From: Neptunicella sp048268085
GTDB taxonomy: Bacteria; Pseudomonadota; Gammaproteobacteria; Enterobacterales; Alteromonadaceae
Direction: 5' to 3'
Assembly (NCBI RefSeq): GCF_048268085.1
Contig: NZ_JBLWWF010000002.1
Coordinates: forward strand, 62,001 to 126,000
DNA length: 64,000 nt
A model generated the notes under the pieces. It saw only the letters and a list, made by a program, of their open reading frames with translations. It did no database searches and was not told the DNA's origin. This document shows positions 35,516 to 45,602 of this stretch, piece after piece (position 1 is the first letter of the stretch; each line of letters opens with the position of its first letter). Position numbers and translations under genes: made by a program.

Positions 35516-36853
35516 TTATACCGTGGCTTTTTTCACTTCATCGGCAATATGCTGTGCCCATTTATCCGAGGTCGCGGCATCACGGGATTCCACCATCACG
35601 CGAATTAATGGCTCAGTGCCACTTTTACGCAATAATACCCGGCCGGTTTCACCCATATCAGATTCAGCATTATTAACCGCTTCAATCACCGCTGGATGAT
35701 GTTCTGGTGAGCTGCCGGCATTAAAACGCACATTAATCAGGGTCTGCGGATATTTTTCCATACCTTGACTAAGTTCATATAAAGACATTTCCGCATGCAA
35801 CATGGCGGTCAGCACTTGTAAACCTGCGACAATCCCATCTCCGGTAGAGGTAGCATTAAGATTTATCACATGGCCTGAGCTTTCACCACCGATACTCCAC
35901 CCTTTGGCTTGTAGCAATTCCATGACATAGCGGTCACCAACTTTACTGCGCTCAAATTGGATACCTAACTTACTTAAGCCCATTTCAAGACCAAGGTTGC
36001 TCATTACGGTCCCTACTACACCGCCTTTTAAGCGACCTGACTTCAACGCATCGCGAGCGATGATATAAACAATTTGATCACCATCAAGAACATTCCCTTT
36101 ATGGTCAACCAGCATAATACGATCGCCATCACCATCGAGTGCAAAGCCCAAATCGGCTTTTTCGCTTAAGACCAGTTCAGTGACGGCTTTCATTGAAGTC
36201 GCCCCCACTTTATCATTAATGTTTAATCCATCCGGTTTAGTACCAATTTCCACTACGTCAGCACCTAATTCACGTAATACGTTTGGCGCGATGTGATACG
36301 TGGCACCGTGGGCGCAATCCACCACAATTTTCAAACCGGTGAGTGACAGCTCGCTAGGAAAGTTGCCTTTACAAAATTCAATATAGCGCCCGGCAGCATC
36401 GTCTATTCGGCTGGCTTTGCCTAACTTATCCGATGCCACACAAACCATGTCCTGTTCCATCATTGCTTCGATGGCGATTTCTATATCGTCGTCCAGTTTC
36501 ATCCCGTCGGCCGAGAAAAACTTAATCCCGTTATCATAATAAGGATTATGCGAGGCGCTGATAACAATACCGGCTTCTGAACGAAATGTTTTAGTTAAAT
36601 AAGCAATTGCAGGGGTTGGCATGGGGCCAAGCAAACCGATATTGATACCCGCCGCCGATAGACCGGCTTCCATCGCAGATTCAAGCATATACCCTGAAAT
36701 CCGTGTGTCTTTTCCAATCAAGACTTTGTTAGTCCCCCGACCGGCTAAGACTTTACCGGCAGCCCAGCCTAGCTTGGTCACAAAATGCGGATTGATTGAG
36801 CTTTCACCTACTTTGCCGCGAATTCCATCAGTGCCAAAATATTTTCTTGCCAT
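35516..36853 (-). CDS. glmM: phosphoglucosamine mutase
   Basis: Converts glucosamine-6-P to glucosamine-1-P for UDP-GlcNAc, hence peptidoglycan and LPS. The active-site serine loop is VISASHNPYYDNG, the metal loop is LDGDGDRIM, and GESSGH and RKSGTEPLIRVM follow. The start was set at MARKYFGTDGIRG (36853), giving 445 residues exactly as in E. coli; an upstream in-frame start at 36883 is not family-like. It lies 10 nt after folP. Confidence 0.98.
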   Translation of the reverse strand: MARKYFGTDGIRGKVGESSINPHFVTKLGWAAGKVLAGRGTNKVLIGKDTRISGYMLESAMEAGLSAAGINIGLLGPMPTPAIAYLTKTFRSEAGIVISASHNPYYDNGIKFFSADGMKLDDDIEIAIEAMMEQDMVCVASDKLGKASRIDDAAGRYIEFCKGNFPSELSLTGLKIVVDCAHGATYHIAPNVLRELGADVVEIGTKPDGLNINDKVGATSMKAVTELVLSEKADLGFALDGDGDRIMLVDHKGNVLDGDQIVYIIARDALKSGRLKGGVVGTVMSNLGLEMGLSKLGIQFERSKVGDRYVMELLQAKGWSIGGESSGHVINLNATSTGDGIVAGLQVLTAMLHAEMSLYELSQGMEKYPQTLINVRFNAGSSPEHHPAVIEAVNNAESDMGETGRVLLRKSGTEPLIRVMVESRDAATSDKWAQHIADEVKKATV

Positions 36854-36863
36854 GTTTTTTCCT

Positions 36864-37685
36864 TTACATACCTTGCATTGCATTAATAATTTTTACTGCA
36901 TCAACGGTTTCGGCTACATCATGTACCCGAATAATCTGCGCCCCCTGCATCATGGCAATGGTTGCCACTGCAATACTACCGGCTAATCGTTGTGAAGTAT
37001 CACGGTCAATCACATTACCAATCATGGATTTACGTGATGCCCCCACCAATAATGGCAGTTGAGTTTGCTGAAATTGGTGCAGATTGGCTAGCAATTGATA
37101 ATTTTGCTGTAAATTTTTACCAAATCCGAAGCCAGGATCCAGAATAATTTTATCGCGGTGAATACCTGCCTTTTGGCATTCATCCACACGTTGGTGTAAA
37201 AATGCGATCACCTCAGTAACCACATCCTGATAAACCGGATCATGTTGCATCGTACGAGGTTTGCCTTGCATATGCATCAGGCAGACCGGCACATCGGATT
37301 GCTTGGCTGCCGAAATCGCGCCTGGCTCTTGTAAGGCGCGAATATCATTGATCAAACCAGCGCCAGCCTTGACGGCTTCTAACATTACTTGGGCTTTACT
37401 GGTATCAATTGAAATTACGCAATCAAATCGCTGGCGCAGCGCCTCAATCACTGGAATGACTCTTGATAGTTCTTGCTCAAGACTCACCTCAGCGGCACCA
37501 GGACGAGTAGACTCGCCACCGATGTCAATAAAGTCGGCTCCTTCTGCCAGCATCAATTCAGCTTGCTTCAATGCGCCATCAAGATGGGTAAAACATCCAC
37601 CATCAGAAAATGAGTCCGGAGTGACATTGAGGATCCCCATAACCTTTGGCTGATCCAGAGCGATAAATTTATGACCAAATTGCAT
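36864..37685 (-). CDS. folP: dihydropteroate synthase
   Basis: Condenses p-aminobenzoate with the pterin diphosphate in folate synthesis; it is the sulfonamide target. The 273 residues have both family signatures, MGILNVTPDSFSDGG and DIGGESTRPGA, with DPGFGFGK and VGASRKSMIG. It is in the ftsH-folP-glmM order typical of gammaproteobacteria. Confidence 0.98.
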   Translation of the reverse strand: MQFGHKFIALDQPKVMGILNVTPDSFSDGGCFTHLDGALKQAELMLAEGADFIDIGGESTRPGAAEVSLEQELSRVIPVIEALRQRFDCVISIDTSKAQVMLEAVKAGAGLINDIRALQEPGAISAAKQSDVPVCLMHMQGKPRTMQHDPVYQDVVTEVIAFLHQRVDECQKAGIHRDKIILDPGFGFGKNLQQNYQLLANLHQFQQTQLPLLVGASRKSMIGNVIDRDTSQRLAGSIAVATIAMMQGAQIIRVHDVAETVDAVKIINAMQGM

Positions 37686-37755
37686 ACGTTGTCAGCGAGT
37701 TATCTTTAATTAACGGGATAGCAAAAGGCGCCCTAAACGAGCGCCTATTGATTAA

Positions 37756-39681
37756 TTAACCGGCTACATCACCGGGTTTATTTGAAGGAGTCTGTACCGC
37801 CGGTTTAGGATTCGAAGGTGTATCACCACCCGTTGGCGTATTATCATCGCTACGGGAGCTCCAATCGGCAGGTTCACGCACTTCGGTACGGGCCATCAGA
37901 TCATCAATTTGTAATGCATCAATAGTTTCATATTTCATTAATGCATCTTTCATAGAATGCAAAATATCGATATTTTCTTTTAGTAAACGTTCCGCTCGCT
38001 CATAGTTGCTATCAATAACGGCTTTAATTTCTGCATCAATGGCTCGCGCGGTTTCATCTGACATATGCTTGGCTTTTGCCATGCTGCGTCCTAAGAAGAC
38101 TTCACCATCTTCCTCGGCATACAGCATTGGCCCCATTTTGCTGGATAAGCCCCATTGGGTCACCATTTTACGCGCAATATCAGTAGCACGCTCAATATCG
38201 TTCGAGGCACCTGTGGTAACCTTTTCATCACCGTAAATTAGCGCTTCGGCAATACGTCCACCAAATAAACTGGAGATCATACTTTCAAGATGCTGTTTGG
38301 AATGGCTGTACCGATCTTGTTCAGGCAGATACATCGTTACCCCAAGAGCACGTCCACGCGGAATGATTGATACCTTATAAACCGGATCGTGCTCTGGAAC
38401 TAAACGCCCTACAATAGCGTGACCCGCTTCATGATAGGCCGTCATCGCTTTTTCATCTTCCGACATCACCATTGACTTACGTTCTGAGCCCATCATGATT
38501 TTGTCTTTGGCTTTATCAAACTCTTCTTGGGAAACAGTACGTTTGCCACCCCGAGCTGCAAATAGCGCCGCTTCATTAACCAGGTTGGCTAAATCTGCCC
38601 CCGAGAAACCTGGAGTACCACGAGCAATAACAGACGCTTCCACATTCTCAGCCAATGGCACCTTACGCATATGCACTTTAAGGATCTGTTCACGACCGCG
38701 AATATCCGGTAAGCCAACGGTTACCTGACGGTCAAAACGACCAGGGCGCAATAGAGCCGGATCCAGTACATCAGGACGGTTAGTCGCAGCAATCACGATA
38801 ATGCCTTCATTACCTTCAAAACCATCCATTTCAACCAGCATCTGGTTTAAGGTTTGTTCGCGCTCATCATGACCACCACCTAAACCGGCGCCACGCTGAC
38901 GACCTACTGCATCGATTTCGTCGATAAAGATAATACAAGGTGCTGCTTTTTTAGCTTGCTCGAACATGTCGCGCACACGAGAAGCACCGACACCAACAAA
39001 CATTTCCACAAAGTCAGAACCAGAAATGGTAAAGAAGGGCACTTTGGCTTCACCGGCAATGGCTTTTGCCAACAAGGTTTTACCGGTTCCAGGTGGCCCT
39101 ACCATCAAAATGCCTTTAGGAATTTTGCCGCCTAATTTTTGAAACTTGGATGGATCACGCAAGAAATCGACTAATTCCGATACATCTTCTTTGGCTTCAT
39201 CACAACCGGCCACATCAGCAAAGGTGGTTTTGATTTGATCTTCGCCTAATAGGCGCGCTTTACTTTTACCAAACGACATCGCACCACGGCCACCGCCGCC
39301 TTGCATTTGGCGCATAAAGAAGATCCATACCCCAATTAACAGCAACATGGGGAACCAGGAGATAAAAATAGACGCCAGGAATGACGACTCTTCTGGTGGC
39401 TCGCCAATAATACGTACTTCGTGTTTGATCAGGTCATCCACTAATTGATCATCAAAATACGGAATATAGGTAACAAAGCTTTCACCTGAACGTTTGAAAC
39501 CTTTAATTTCACGTTCATTGATACGAACCTCACGTACCTGCCCTTGTTGCACATCTTGTACAAACTGGGTGTAGTCCATTTGCCGGTTTTTTGCATCACC
39601 GGGACTAAAGCTCTGAAATACGGACATCAATACTAATGCGATGACCAACCATAAGATTAAATTTTTTGCCATATCACTCAA
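37756..39681 (-). CDS. ftsH: ATP-dependent zinc metalloprotease FtsH
   Basis: A membrane-anchored AAA+ protease that degrades LpxC, sigma32 and unassembled membrane proteins. Two N-terminal helices (ILWLVIALVLMSVFQSF and FISWFPMLLLIGVWIFF) bracket a periplasmic domain. Walker A is GPPGTGKT, Walker B is IIFIDEIDAV, the second region of homology lies near RPDVLDPALLRPGRFD, and the zinc motif is HEAGH. The 641-residue frame starts at TTG 39681, 8 nt after GAGG; an ATG three codons later (39672) is the alternative. The C terminus is Pro/Thr-rich. rlmE, normally just upstream, is absent. Confidence 0.98.
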   Translation of the reverse strand: MSDMAKNLILWLVIALVLMSVFQSFSPGDAKNRQMDYTQFVQDVQQGQVREVRINEREIKGFKRSGESFVTYIPYFDDQLVDDLIKHEVRIIGEPPEESSFLASIFISWFPMLLLIGVWIFFMRQMQGGGGRGAMSFGKSKARLLGEDQIKTTFADVAGCDEAKEDVSELVDFLRDPSKFQKLGGKIPKGILMVGPPGTGKTLLAKAIAGEAKVPFFTISGSDFVEMFVGVGASRVRDMFEQAKKAAPCIIFIDEIDAVGRQRGAGLGGGHDEREQTLNQMLVEMDGFEGNEGIIVIAATNRPDVLDPALLRPGRFDRQVTVGLPDIRGREQILKVHMRKVPLAENVEASVIARGTPGFSGADLANLVNEAALFAARGGKRTVSQEEFDKAKDKIMMGSERKSMVMSEDEKAMTAYHEAGHAIVGRLVPEHDPVYKVSIIPRGRALGVTMYLPEQDRYSHSKQHLESMISSLFGGRIAEALIYGDEKVTTGASNDIERATDIARKMVTQWGLSSKMGPMLYAEEDGEVFLGRSMAKAKHMSDETARAIDAEIKAVIDSNYERAERLLKENIDILHSMKDALMKYETIDALQIDDLMARTEVREPADWSSRSDDNTPTGGDTPSNPKPAVQTPSNKPGDVAG

Positions 39682-40098
39682 TGTCGTGACCTCTTTTCAA
39701 CTCATTTTGCCTTATGACAAAACGTAATTTATTGCTTGTAAGACTACTATAATTTGTAGTCAGTCGCTACCAGATAAACCTCTGGTGAACGGGTTTTGCA
39801 CGAACCCGCACTTCAATTTTTACTGCATTGATCGTGTTCTCATCTGTATTTACGTATTCATCAATGAGGAACCTAACAATTTGCCTCTAAATGAGTTCCT
39901 GTTTCGGTTCTAGGTTAGAACTTAGACCGGACTGTTGTACTTTTAGTCCATCAGAATCATAAAAATAGGCAGATAAACAACCCTTAGTACTGGTTGATTA
40001 CGTCTTTTTTGTCATCAAATCACATACTGATTAGGAATACTGCTAAGATGGCGTTAGAATAGCGTTTTTCAATCACTAATAACCAATTAAATTTGTAA
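39682..40098. other. 417-nt gene-free region between ftsH and yhbY
   Basis: No coding frame is visible in a place where rlmE normally lies. Two short tandem hairpins are present on the ftsH side (39769-39774 with 39781-39786, and 39790-39795 with 39803-39808), without T tracts. The divergent promoters of ftsH and yhbY must lie here, but I could not assign convincing -10/-35 pairs. Confidence 0.6.
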
Positions 40099-40395
40099 AT
40101 GAATCTATCAAACAAACAAAAGCAGTACCTTAAGGGCCTTGCCCACTCGCTAAAACCTGTTGTTCAACTTGGCGGAAATGGCTTAACAGAAGGGGTGCTG
40201 GCTGAAATTGATTCTGCATTAGCTCATCACGAATTAATCAAAGTCAAAGTCCCAAGTGAAGATCGGGAAGAAAAATCGCTGATAATGGACGCTATCGTAC
40301 GTGAAACCGAGGCAGTTAAATTACAGGTTATTGGTCATACTCTGATTATTTATCGTCAAAGCGAAGAGAAAAAAATCAGCATTCCCAAGAAATAA
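40099..40395 (+). CDS. yhbY: ribosome assembly RNA-binding protein YhbY
   Basis: A CRM-domain protein that associates with pre-50S subunits. The 98 residues show LSNKQKQYLKGLAHSLKPVV, QLGGNGLTEGVLAEIDSAL, a central HELIKVKV and VQVIGH-like IGHTLIIYRQS. No clear ribosome-binding site is visible. It is divergent from ftsH and convergent with greA. Confidence 0.95.
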   Translation: MNLSNKQKQYLKGLAHSLKPVVQLGGNGLTEGVLAEIDSALAHHELIKVKVPSEDREEKSLIMDAIVRETEAVKLQVIGHTLIIYRQSEEKKISIPKK

Positions 40396-40414
40396 ATCCT
40401 TTTATTTTATGCAT

Positions 40415-40446
40415 AAAAAAAAACGAGTCCCAGGACTCGTTTTTTT
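40415..40446. terminator. bidirectional terminator between yhbY and greA
   Basis: 7-bp stem ACGAGTC/GACTCGT (40423-40429 with 40434-40440) with A- and T-rich flanks on both sides, located between convergent genes. Confidence 0.92.
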
Positions 40447-40462
40447 GTAGCAAAATATGTCG

Positions 40463-40939
40463 TTAAATATATTTCACATCTATAACTTCATACTCCACCA
40501 CACCTGCCGGAGTTTGAATATTCACAATATCATCCAGTTCTTTACCAATTAAGCCTCGGGCAATGGGAGAACTAATAGAAATCAAATTGTTTTTGATGTT
40601 GGCTTCATCTTCACCCACTATCCGATAGGTGGTTTCCGCTTCGGTTTCAAGATTCAGAATAGTGACAGTAGCCCCAAAAATAACCTTGCCATTGTTGGGC
40701 ATTTTAGTAACGTCAATAATCTGCGCATTCGACAACTTGCCTTCAATGTCCTGAATACGTCCTTCACAAAAACCTTGCTCTTCCCTGGCAGCGTGATATT
40801 CAGCATTTTCTTTCAAATCACCATGCTCACGAGCCTCTGCGATATCTTTTATAATTCGCGGACGCTTGACGGTTTTCAACTCATTCAGCTCATTACGCAA
40901 TAATTCAGCGCCATGAGCTGTCATTGGATATTGACTCAT
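40463..40939 (-). CDS. greA: transcription elongation factor GreA
   Basis: Rescues backtracked RNA polymerase by stimulating transcript cleavage. The 158 residues carry the N-terminal coiled coil with EAREHGDLKENAEYHAARE (acidic tip) and the C-terminal FKBP-like domain (SISSPIARGLIGKELDD). It lies 4 nt after carB, so it is probably cotranscribed with carAB. Confidence 0.98.
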   Translation of the reverse strand: MSQYPMTAHGAELLRNELNELKTVKRPRIIKDIAEAREHGDLKENAEYHAAREEQGFCEGRIQDIEGKLSNAQIIDVTKMPNNGKVIFGATVTILNLETEAETTYRIVGEDEANIKNNLISISSPIARGLIGKELDDIVNIQTPAGVVEYEVIDVKYI

Positions 40940-40943
40940 AGTG

Positions 40944-43900
40944 TTAACTTACTCTTGTATGTAATTCCTGAACCGATGTCACTCTGGCACGATCATCAGC
41001 TTCATTGGCATTGATAGTAGCAAAGGCAGCATTCAATGTGGTGGTATAAGTCACTTTATTCAATAATGCTGCGCGGCGGATATAAACCGAATCGGTAATA
41101 GCCTGCCGACCTTCAGTCGTATTGATAATATAGTTGTATTCGCCATTTTTGATTGAGTCCATCAAATTAGGACGGCCCTCAGACAATTTATTGACTACCT
41201 TACATTCAACACCCGCGTTGTGTAATTCAACCGCAGTACCTTTGGTTGCTTCTAAGGTAAAACCTTTAGTTATCATCGCTTTGGCTAATTCAACAACACG
41301 TAGTTTGTCATTATTACGTACAGACAACAAGGCCTTGCCACCTTTTGGTATCGGCGCACTAGCGCCTAAGTTGGCTTTTGCATAAGCTTCTTCGAATGAT
41401 TCACCCACGCCCATGACTTCACCAGTTGAGCGCATTTCCGGGCCTAAAAGTGGATCCACACCCAAGAATTTGGCAAACGGTAACACCACTTCCTTAACTG
41501 AATAATAAGGCGGAATAATTTCTTTGCTAATGCCCTGCATCTGCAACGTATTTCCCACCATCGTTCTGGCAGCAATTTTTGCCAATGGCATTCCGGTCGC
41601 TTTTGATACAAAAGGGACCGTTCTGGCAGCACGCGGATTGACTTCGATTAGATAGACTTCACCATCTTTGACCGCGAATTGGGTATTCATTAAACCGACT
41701 ACCCCTAATTCCAATGCCATGTCTTTAACTTGCTGACGCATCACATCCTGAATTTCAGGGCTAAGTGAATACGGTGGCAAAGAACAGGCAGAATCACCGG
41801 AATGGACACCCGCTTGTTCGATATGCTCCATAATGCCGCCGATAACCACAGTTTCACCGTCACATATCGCATCCAGGTCAACCTCAATGGCATCATCCAG
41901 AAAACGATCTAGCAATACCGGCGAGTCATTAGATACTTTAACTGCTTCATTGAGGTAGCGCTTTAAATCGTTGATGTCATACACGATTTCCATTGCACGG
42001 CCACCTAATACATAAGACGGACGTACTACTAAGGGAAAGCCAATTTCCTCAGCTTCAATCAATGCTTGTTCAATATTTGTTACAGTCGCATTGGCCGGCT
42101 GCTTGAGGTTAAGCTTGTTCACCATTTGCTGGAAACGTTCGCGGTCTTCAGCACGGTCAATCGCATCCGGTGAAGTACCGATAATGGGTACCCCATTTGC
42201 TTCCAGTGCACGCGCCAGTTTAAGCGGAGTCTGGCCACCATACTGAACGATCACCCCTTTAGGCTGCTCAACCCGCACGATTTCTAATACATCTTCTAGT
42301 GTGACAGGTTCAAAGTACAGTCTGTCAGATGTGTCATAATCGGTAGAGACGGTTTCTGGGTTACAGTTAACCATAATGGTTTCATAACCGTCTTCACGTA
42401 ATGCTAGCGCGGCATGTACACAGCAATAATCAAATTCGATACCTTGACCGATTCGATTCGGACCACCACCCAACACCATAATTTTATCTCGTGAACTAGG
42501 ATTCGCTTCACATTCTTCATCATAGGTCGAATACATATAAGCGGTATCTGTCGAGAATTCTGCGGCGCATGTATCCACCCGTTTATACACCGGTTGAATT
42601 CCCATGCCACGACGGGCTTCACGCACATCATCTTCACTGACTTTGGTTAATGCTGCCAGTCTTGCGTCGGCAAAACCTTTACGCTTAAGGGTTCGCATTA
42701 AGTCTTGATCGATGCCAATTAACCCTTTTTCGGTCACGGTAGATTCAAGTTGTACGATTTCCTGTAATTGCACCAGATACCAGCGATCAATCTTGGTCAA
42801 CTCAAATACTTCATCGACACTCATCCCCATGCGGAATGCATCACCGATATACCATATACGCTCGGCACCGGGTTCCATTAATTCACGCATCAAGGTGGCT
42901 TTAGCATCCGGATCGGCCATATCCAACATCGGATCCAAACCACTAGCGCCGACTTCCAAACCTCGTAAGGCTTTTTGTAATGACTCTTGCTGGTTACGAC
43001 CGATGGCCATAACCTCACCCACAGATTTCATTTGCGTGGTTAAACGATCATTGGCGCCGGGGAATTTTTCAAAATTAAAACGTGGAATTTTAGTTACCAC
43101 GTAATCAATGGAGGGTTCGAAAGACGCAGGCGTTAAGCCTCCGGTAATATCATTCGCCAGTTCGTCCAGACTGTAGCCTACCGCCAATTTGGCCGCGACT
43201 TTAGCAATGGGGAAACCGGTCGCTTTTGAGGCCAGTGCTGATGAGCGCGATACCCGAGGATTCATCTCGATAATGACCATACGTCCGTCGTCTGGATTAA
43301 CACCAAACTGTACGTTAGACCCACCTGTTTCCACACCAATTTCACGTAATACCGCCATTGCCGCATTACGCATAATCTGGAATTCTTTATCAGTTAAGGT
43401 TTGCGCTGGTGCAACGGTAATAGAGTCACCAGTGTGCACGCCCATTGGGTCGAAGTTTTCGATGGTACAAACGATAATACAGTTATCGTTTTTATCCCGT
43501 ACCACTTCCATTTCATATTCTTTCCAACCGATCAGGGATTCATCAATCAATAACTCATTGGTGGGTGATAAATCTAAACCACGGCGGCAAATTTCTTCAA
43601 ATTCATCTTTGTTATAGGCAATCCCACCACCGGTGCCGCCCATTGTAAAAGAAGGTCGAATAATACAAGGAAAACCAATACGGCTAACCACATCGTAAGC
43701 TTCATCCAAGCTATGAGCGATTTCAGCCCGTGGACATTCAAGGCCAATGGATTTCATTGCTTTGTCGAAACGATCACGATCTTCCGCTTTATCAATGGCA
43801 TCCGCAGAAGCGCCAATCAGTTCCACATTAAATTCGGCTAAGACGCCATGCTTATCCAGATCAAGCGCACAGTTCAATGCTGTTTGGCCACCCATAGTCG

Positions 43901-44162
43901 GCAGTACGGCATCTGGGCGCTCTTTTTCAATAATCTTTTTAACGACTTCCCAATGAATTGGCTCGATATAAGTGGCATCGGCCATTTCCGGGTCAGTCAT
44001 AATGGTAGCGGGGTTAGAGTTAACCAGGATAACCCGATAACCTTCCTCACGCAGGGCTTTACACGCCTGCGCGCCAGAGTAATCAAATTCACAGGCTTGA
44101 CCGATTACAATCGGTCCAGCGCCCAAGATAAGAATGCTTTTTATATCAGTACGTTTTGGCAT
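40944..44162 (-). CDS. carB: carbamoyl-phosphate synthase large subunit
   Basis: Makes carbamoyl phosphate from bicarbonate, ATP and ammonia delivered by CarA, for arginine and pyrimidines. The 1072 residues contain two homologous ATP-grasp halves (ILGAGPIVIGQACEFDYSG and VLGGGPNRIGQGIEFDYC mark their starts), an oligomerisation region between them and a C-terminal MGS-like allosteric domain. It is 7 nt downstream of carA. Confidence 0.98.
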   Translation of the reverse strand: MPKRTDIKSILILGAGPIVIGQACEFDYSGAQACKALREEGYRVILVNSNPATIMTDPEMADATYIEPIHWEVVKKIIEKERPDAVLPTMGGQTALNCALDLDKHGVLAEFNVELIGASADAIDKAEDRDRFDKAMKSIGLECPRAEIAHSLDEAYDVVSRIGFPCIIRPSFTMGGTGGGIAYNKDEFEEICRRGLDLSPTNELLIDESLIGWKEYEMEVVRDKNDNCIIVCTIENFDPMGVHTGDSITVAPAQTLTDKEFQIMRNAAMAVLREIGVETGGSNVQFGVNPDDGRMVIIEMNPRVSRSSALASKATGFPIAKVAAKLAVGYSLDELANDITGGLTPASFEPSIDYVVTKIPRFNFEKFPGANDRLTTQMKSVGEVMAIGRNQQESLQKALRGLEVGASGLDPMLDMADPDAKATLMRELMEPGAERIWYIGDAFRMGMSVDEVFELTKIDRWYLVQLQEIVQLESTVTEKGLIGIDQDLMRTLKRKGFADARLAALTKVSEDDVREARRGMGIQPVYKRVDTCAAEFSTDTAYMYSTYDEECEANPSSRDKIMVLGGGPNRIGQGIEFDYCCVHAALALREDGYETIMVNCNPETVSTDYDTSDRLYFEPVTLEDVLEIVRVEQPKGVIVQYGGQTPLKLARALEANGVPIIGTSPDAIDRAEDRERFQQMVNKLNLKQPANATVTNIEQALIEAEEIGFPLVVRPSYVLGGRAMEIVYDINDLKRYLNEAVKVSNDSPVLLDRFLDDAIEVDLDAICDGETVVIGGIMEHIEQAGVHSGDSACSLPPYSLSPEIQDVMRQQVKDMALELGVVGLMNTQFAVKDGEVYLIEVNPRAARTVPFVSKATGMPLAKIAARTMVGNTLQMQGISKEIIPPYYSVKEVVLPFAKFLGVDPLLGPEMRSTGEVMGVGESFEEAYAKANLGASAPIPKGGKALLSVRNNDKLRVVELAKAMITKGFTLEATKGTAVELHNAGVECKVVNKLSEGRPNLMDSIKNGEYNYIINTTEGRQAITDSVYIRRAALLNKVTYTTTLNAAFATINANEADDRARVTSVQELHTRVS

Positions 44163-44169
44163 TGGTGAC

Positions 44170-45300
44170 TTATCCTTTAGCTGCTTTGATTAAATCGATA
44201 AAGTGGTCAAACAGTGGTGCGGCATCTTGTGGACCCGGACTGGCTTCAGGGTGTCCCTGAAAACTGAATGCCGCTTTATCGGTACGGTGAATTCCCTGTA
44301 ACGTTTTGTCGAACAGGGAAATATGAGTCACTTGCAAATTGTCAGGTAAATTTTGTTCATCTACTGCGAAACCGTGGTTTTGACTGGTAATAATAACTCG
44401 ATTATTGGCAATATCTTTTACCGGATGATTAGCTCCATGATGGCCGAACTTCATTTTTGAGGTTTTCGCGCCGCTGGCTAAGGCTAACAATTGGTGACCT
44501 AAACAAATACCAAATATAGGTATTTCAGCATCCAATAGTTGTTTTATCGCTGTAATTGCATAATCACATGGCTCCGGGTCACCAGGGCCATTAGACAAGA
44601 ACACACCATCAGGTTTTAAGGCTAGTACATCAGCCGCTGATGTTTGTGCTGGCACCACAGTCAAACGACAGCCACGTTCGACCAACATACGCAAAATATT
44701 ATGTTTGGCACCAAAATCATAAGCAACCACATGATAAGGCAAGTTTTGTTGATCCGCAGCATAGCCCTGTCCCAACGACCAAACAGAATCATTCCACTGG
44801 TAGGCATGTTTGGTACTAACCACTTTAGCCAGATCCATACCTTTAAGGCCAGGGAAGTCTTTGGCCGCGGCTAATGCTTTAGCTTCATCAATATCGCCAG
44901 CAATGATACAACCGTTTTGTGCGCCAGTAGTACGCAACAGACGTGTTAAGCGACGAGTATCAATATCGGCAATACCAACAATATTATTCTGTTGCAGATA
45001 GCTGGATAAATCCTGTTCGCTACGGAAATTACTAACCGTTAACGGCAAGTCTCGAATAACTAAGCCTTTGGCCCATATCTGATTGGATTCTTTATCTTCC
45101 TGATTGGTACCGGTGTTACCAATATGTGGGTATGTCAGGGTAATGATTTGTTCTGCGTAAGATGGATCGGTGAGAATTTCCTGATAGCCTGTCATCGAAG
45201 TATTAAAAACCACTTCACCGACTGATATACCATCAGCGCCAATTGCGGAGCCTTTGAAAACAGAACCGTCTTCAAGGACCAAAAGGGCAGATTTGAACAA
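44170..45300 (-). CDS. carA: carbamoyl-phosphate synthase small subunit
   Basis: Glutamine amidotransferase subunit of carbamoyl-phosphate synthase. The 376 residues show the N-terminal CPSase small domain (FNTSMTGYQEILTDPSY) and the class I amidotransferase domain with nucleophile GICLGHQLLALASGA and FQGHPEASPGP. The start is TTG at 45300, preceded by AGGAGGT; E. coli carA also uses TTG. The leader carries an apparent intrinsic terminator (45327-45353) just before the ribosome-binding site. Confidence 0.98.
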   Translation of the reverse strand: MFKSALLVLEDGSVFKGSAIGADGISVGEVVFNTSMTGYQEILTDPSYAEQIITLTYPHIGNTGTNQEDKESNQIWAKGLVIRDLPLTVSNFRSEQDLSSYLQQNNIVGIADIDTRRLTRLLRTTGAQNGCIIAGDIDEAKALAAAKDFPGLKGMDLAKVVSTKHAYQWNDSVWSLGQGYAADQQNLPYHVVAYDFGAKHNILRMLVERGCRLTVVPAQTSAADVLALKPDGVFLSNGPGDPEPCDYAITAIKQLLDAEIPIFGICLGHQLLALASGAKTSKMKFGHHGANHPVKDIANNRVIITSQNHGFAVDEQNLPDNLQVTHISLFDKTLQGIHRTDKAAFSFQGHPEASPGPQDAAPLFDHFIDLIKAAKG

Positions 45301-45326
45301 ACCAACCTCCTATTCTGGAAAACCTT

Positions 45327-45353
45327 AATAAAAACGGGTATTTATTACCCGTT
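45327..45353 (-). promoter_or_regulatory. carA leader attenuator (intrinsic terminator)
   Basis: Minus-strand 8-bp stem (45333-45340 with 45346-45353), 5-nt loop and a TTTTATT tail, lying between the promoter and the AGGAGGT site of carA. An upstream GGGTA (45364-45368 on the minus strand) could pair with the TACCC of the stem instead, offering an antiterminator. Attenuation is inference; the hairpin is directly visible. Confidence 0.65.
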
Positions 45354-45411
45354 CACAGCTGTTTACCCTACCATTTGCAAGCAAATTGCTAATTTTTGGC
45401 AAAACCACAAT

Positions 45412-45440
45412 AGTATATACGAACATGGATAAAGCGTCCA
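45412..45440 (-). promoter_or_regulatory. candidate sigma70 promoter of carAB
   Basis: Minus-strand TGGACG (45435-45440) and TATACT (45412-45417) with 17-nt spacing. The palindrome ATTTGC-AA-GCAAAT (about 45373-45386) just downstream of the expected start is a possible operator. The remainder of the 302-nt gap up to dapB shows nothing else I can support. Confidence 0.5.
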
Positions 45441-45602
45441 TATTGAATTAAGCATAAGATGAAAAACAATGCTTTAATTTGATTTTTGTCGCTTAGTGCT
45501 TATAAATAGCAATTATCTCCCCCGAAACAGTCGCGAATTCCTTAATTAAACTCATAGGGATAACCAATTAACTCTGTGCTGTTGAGCAATATTCTTGAAA
45601 CG

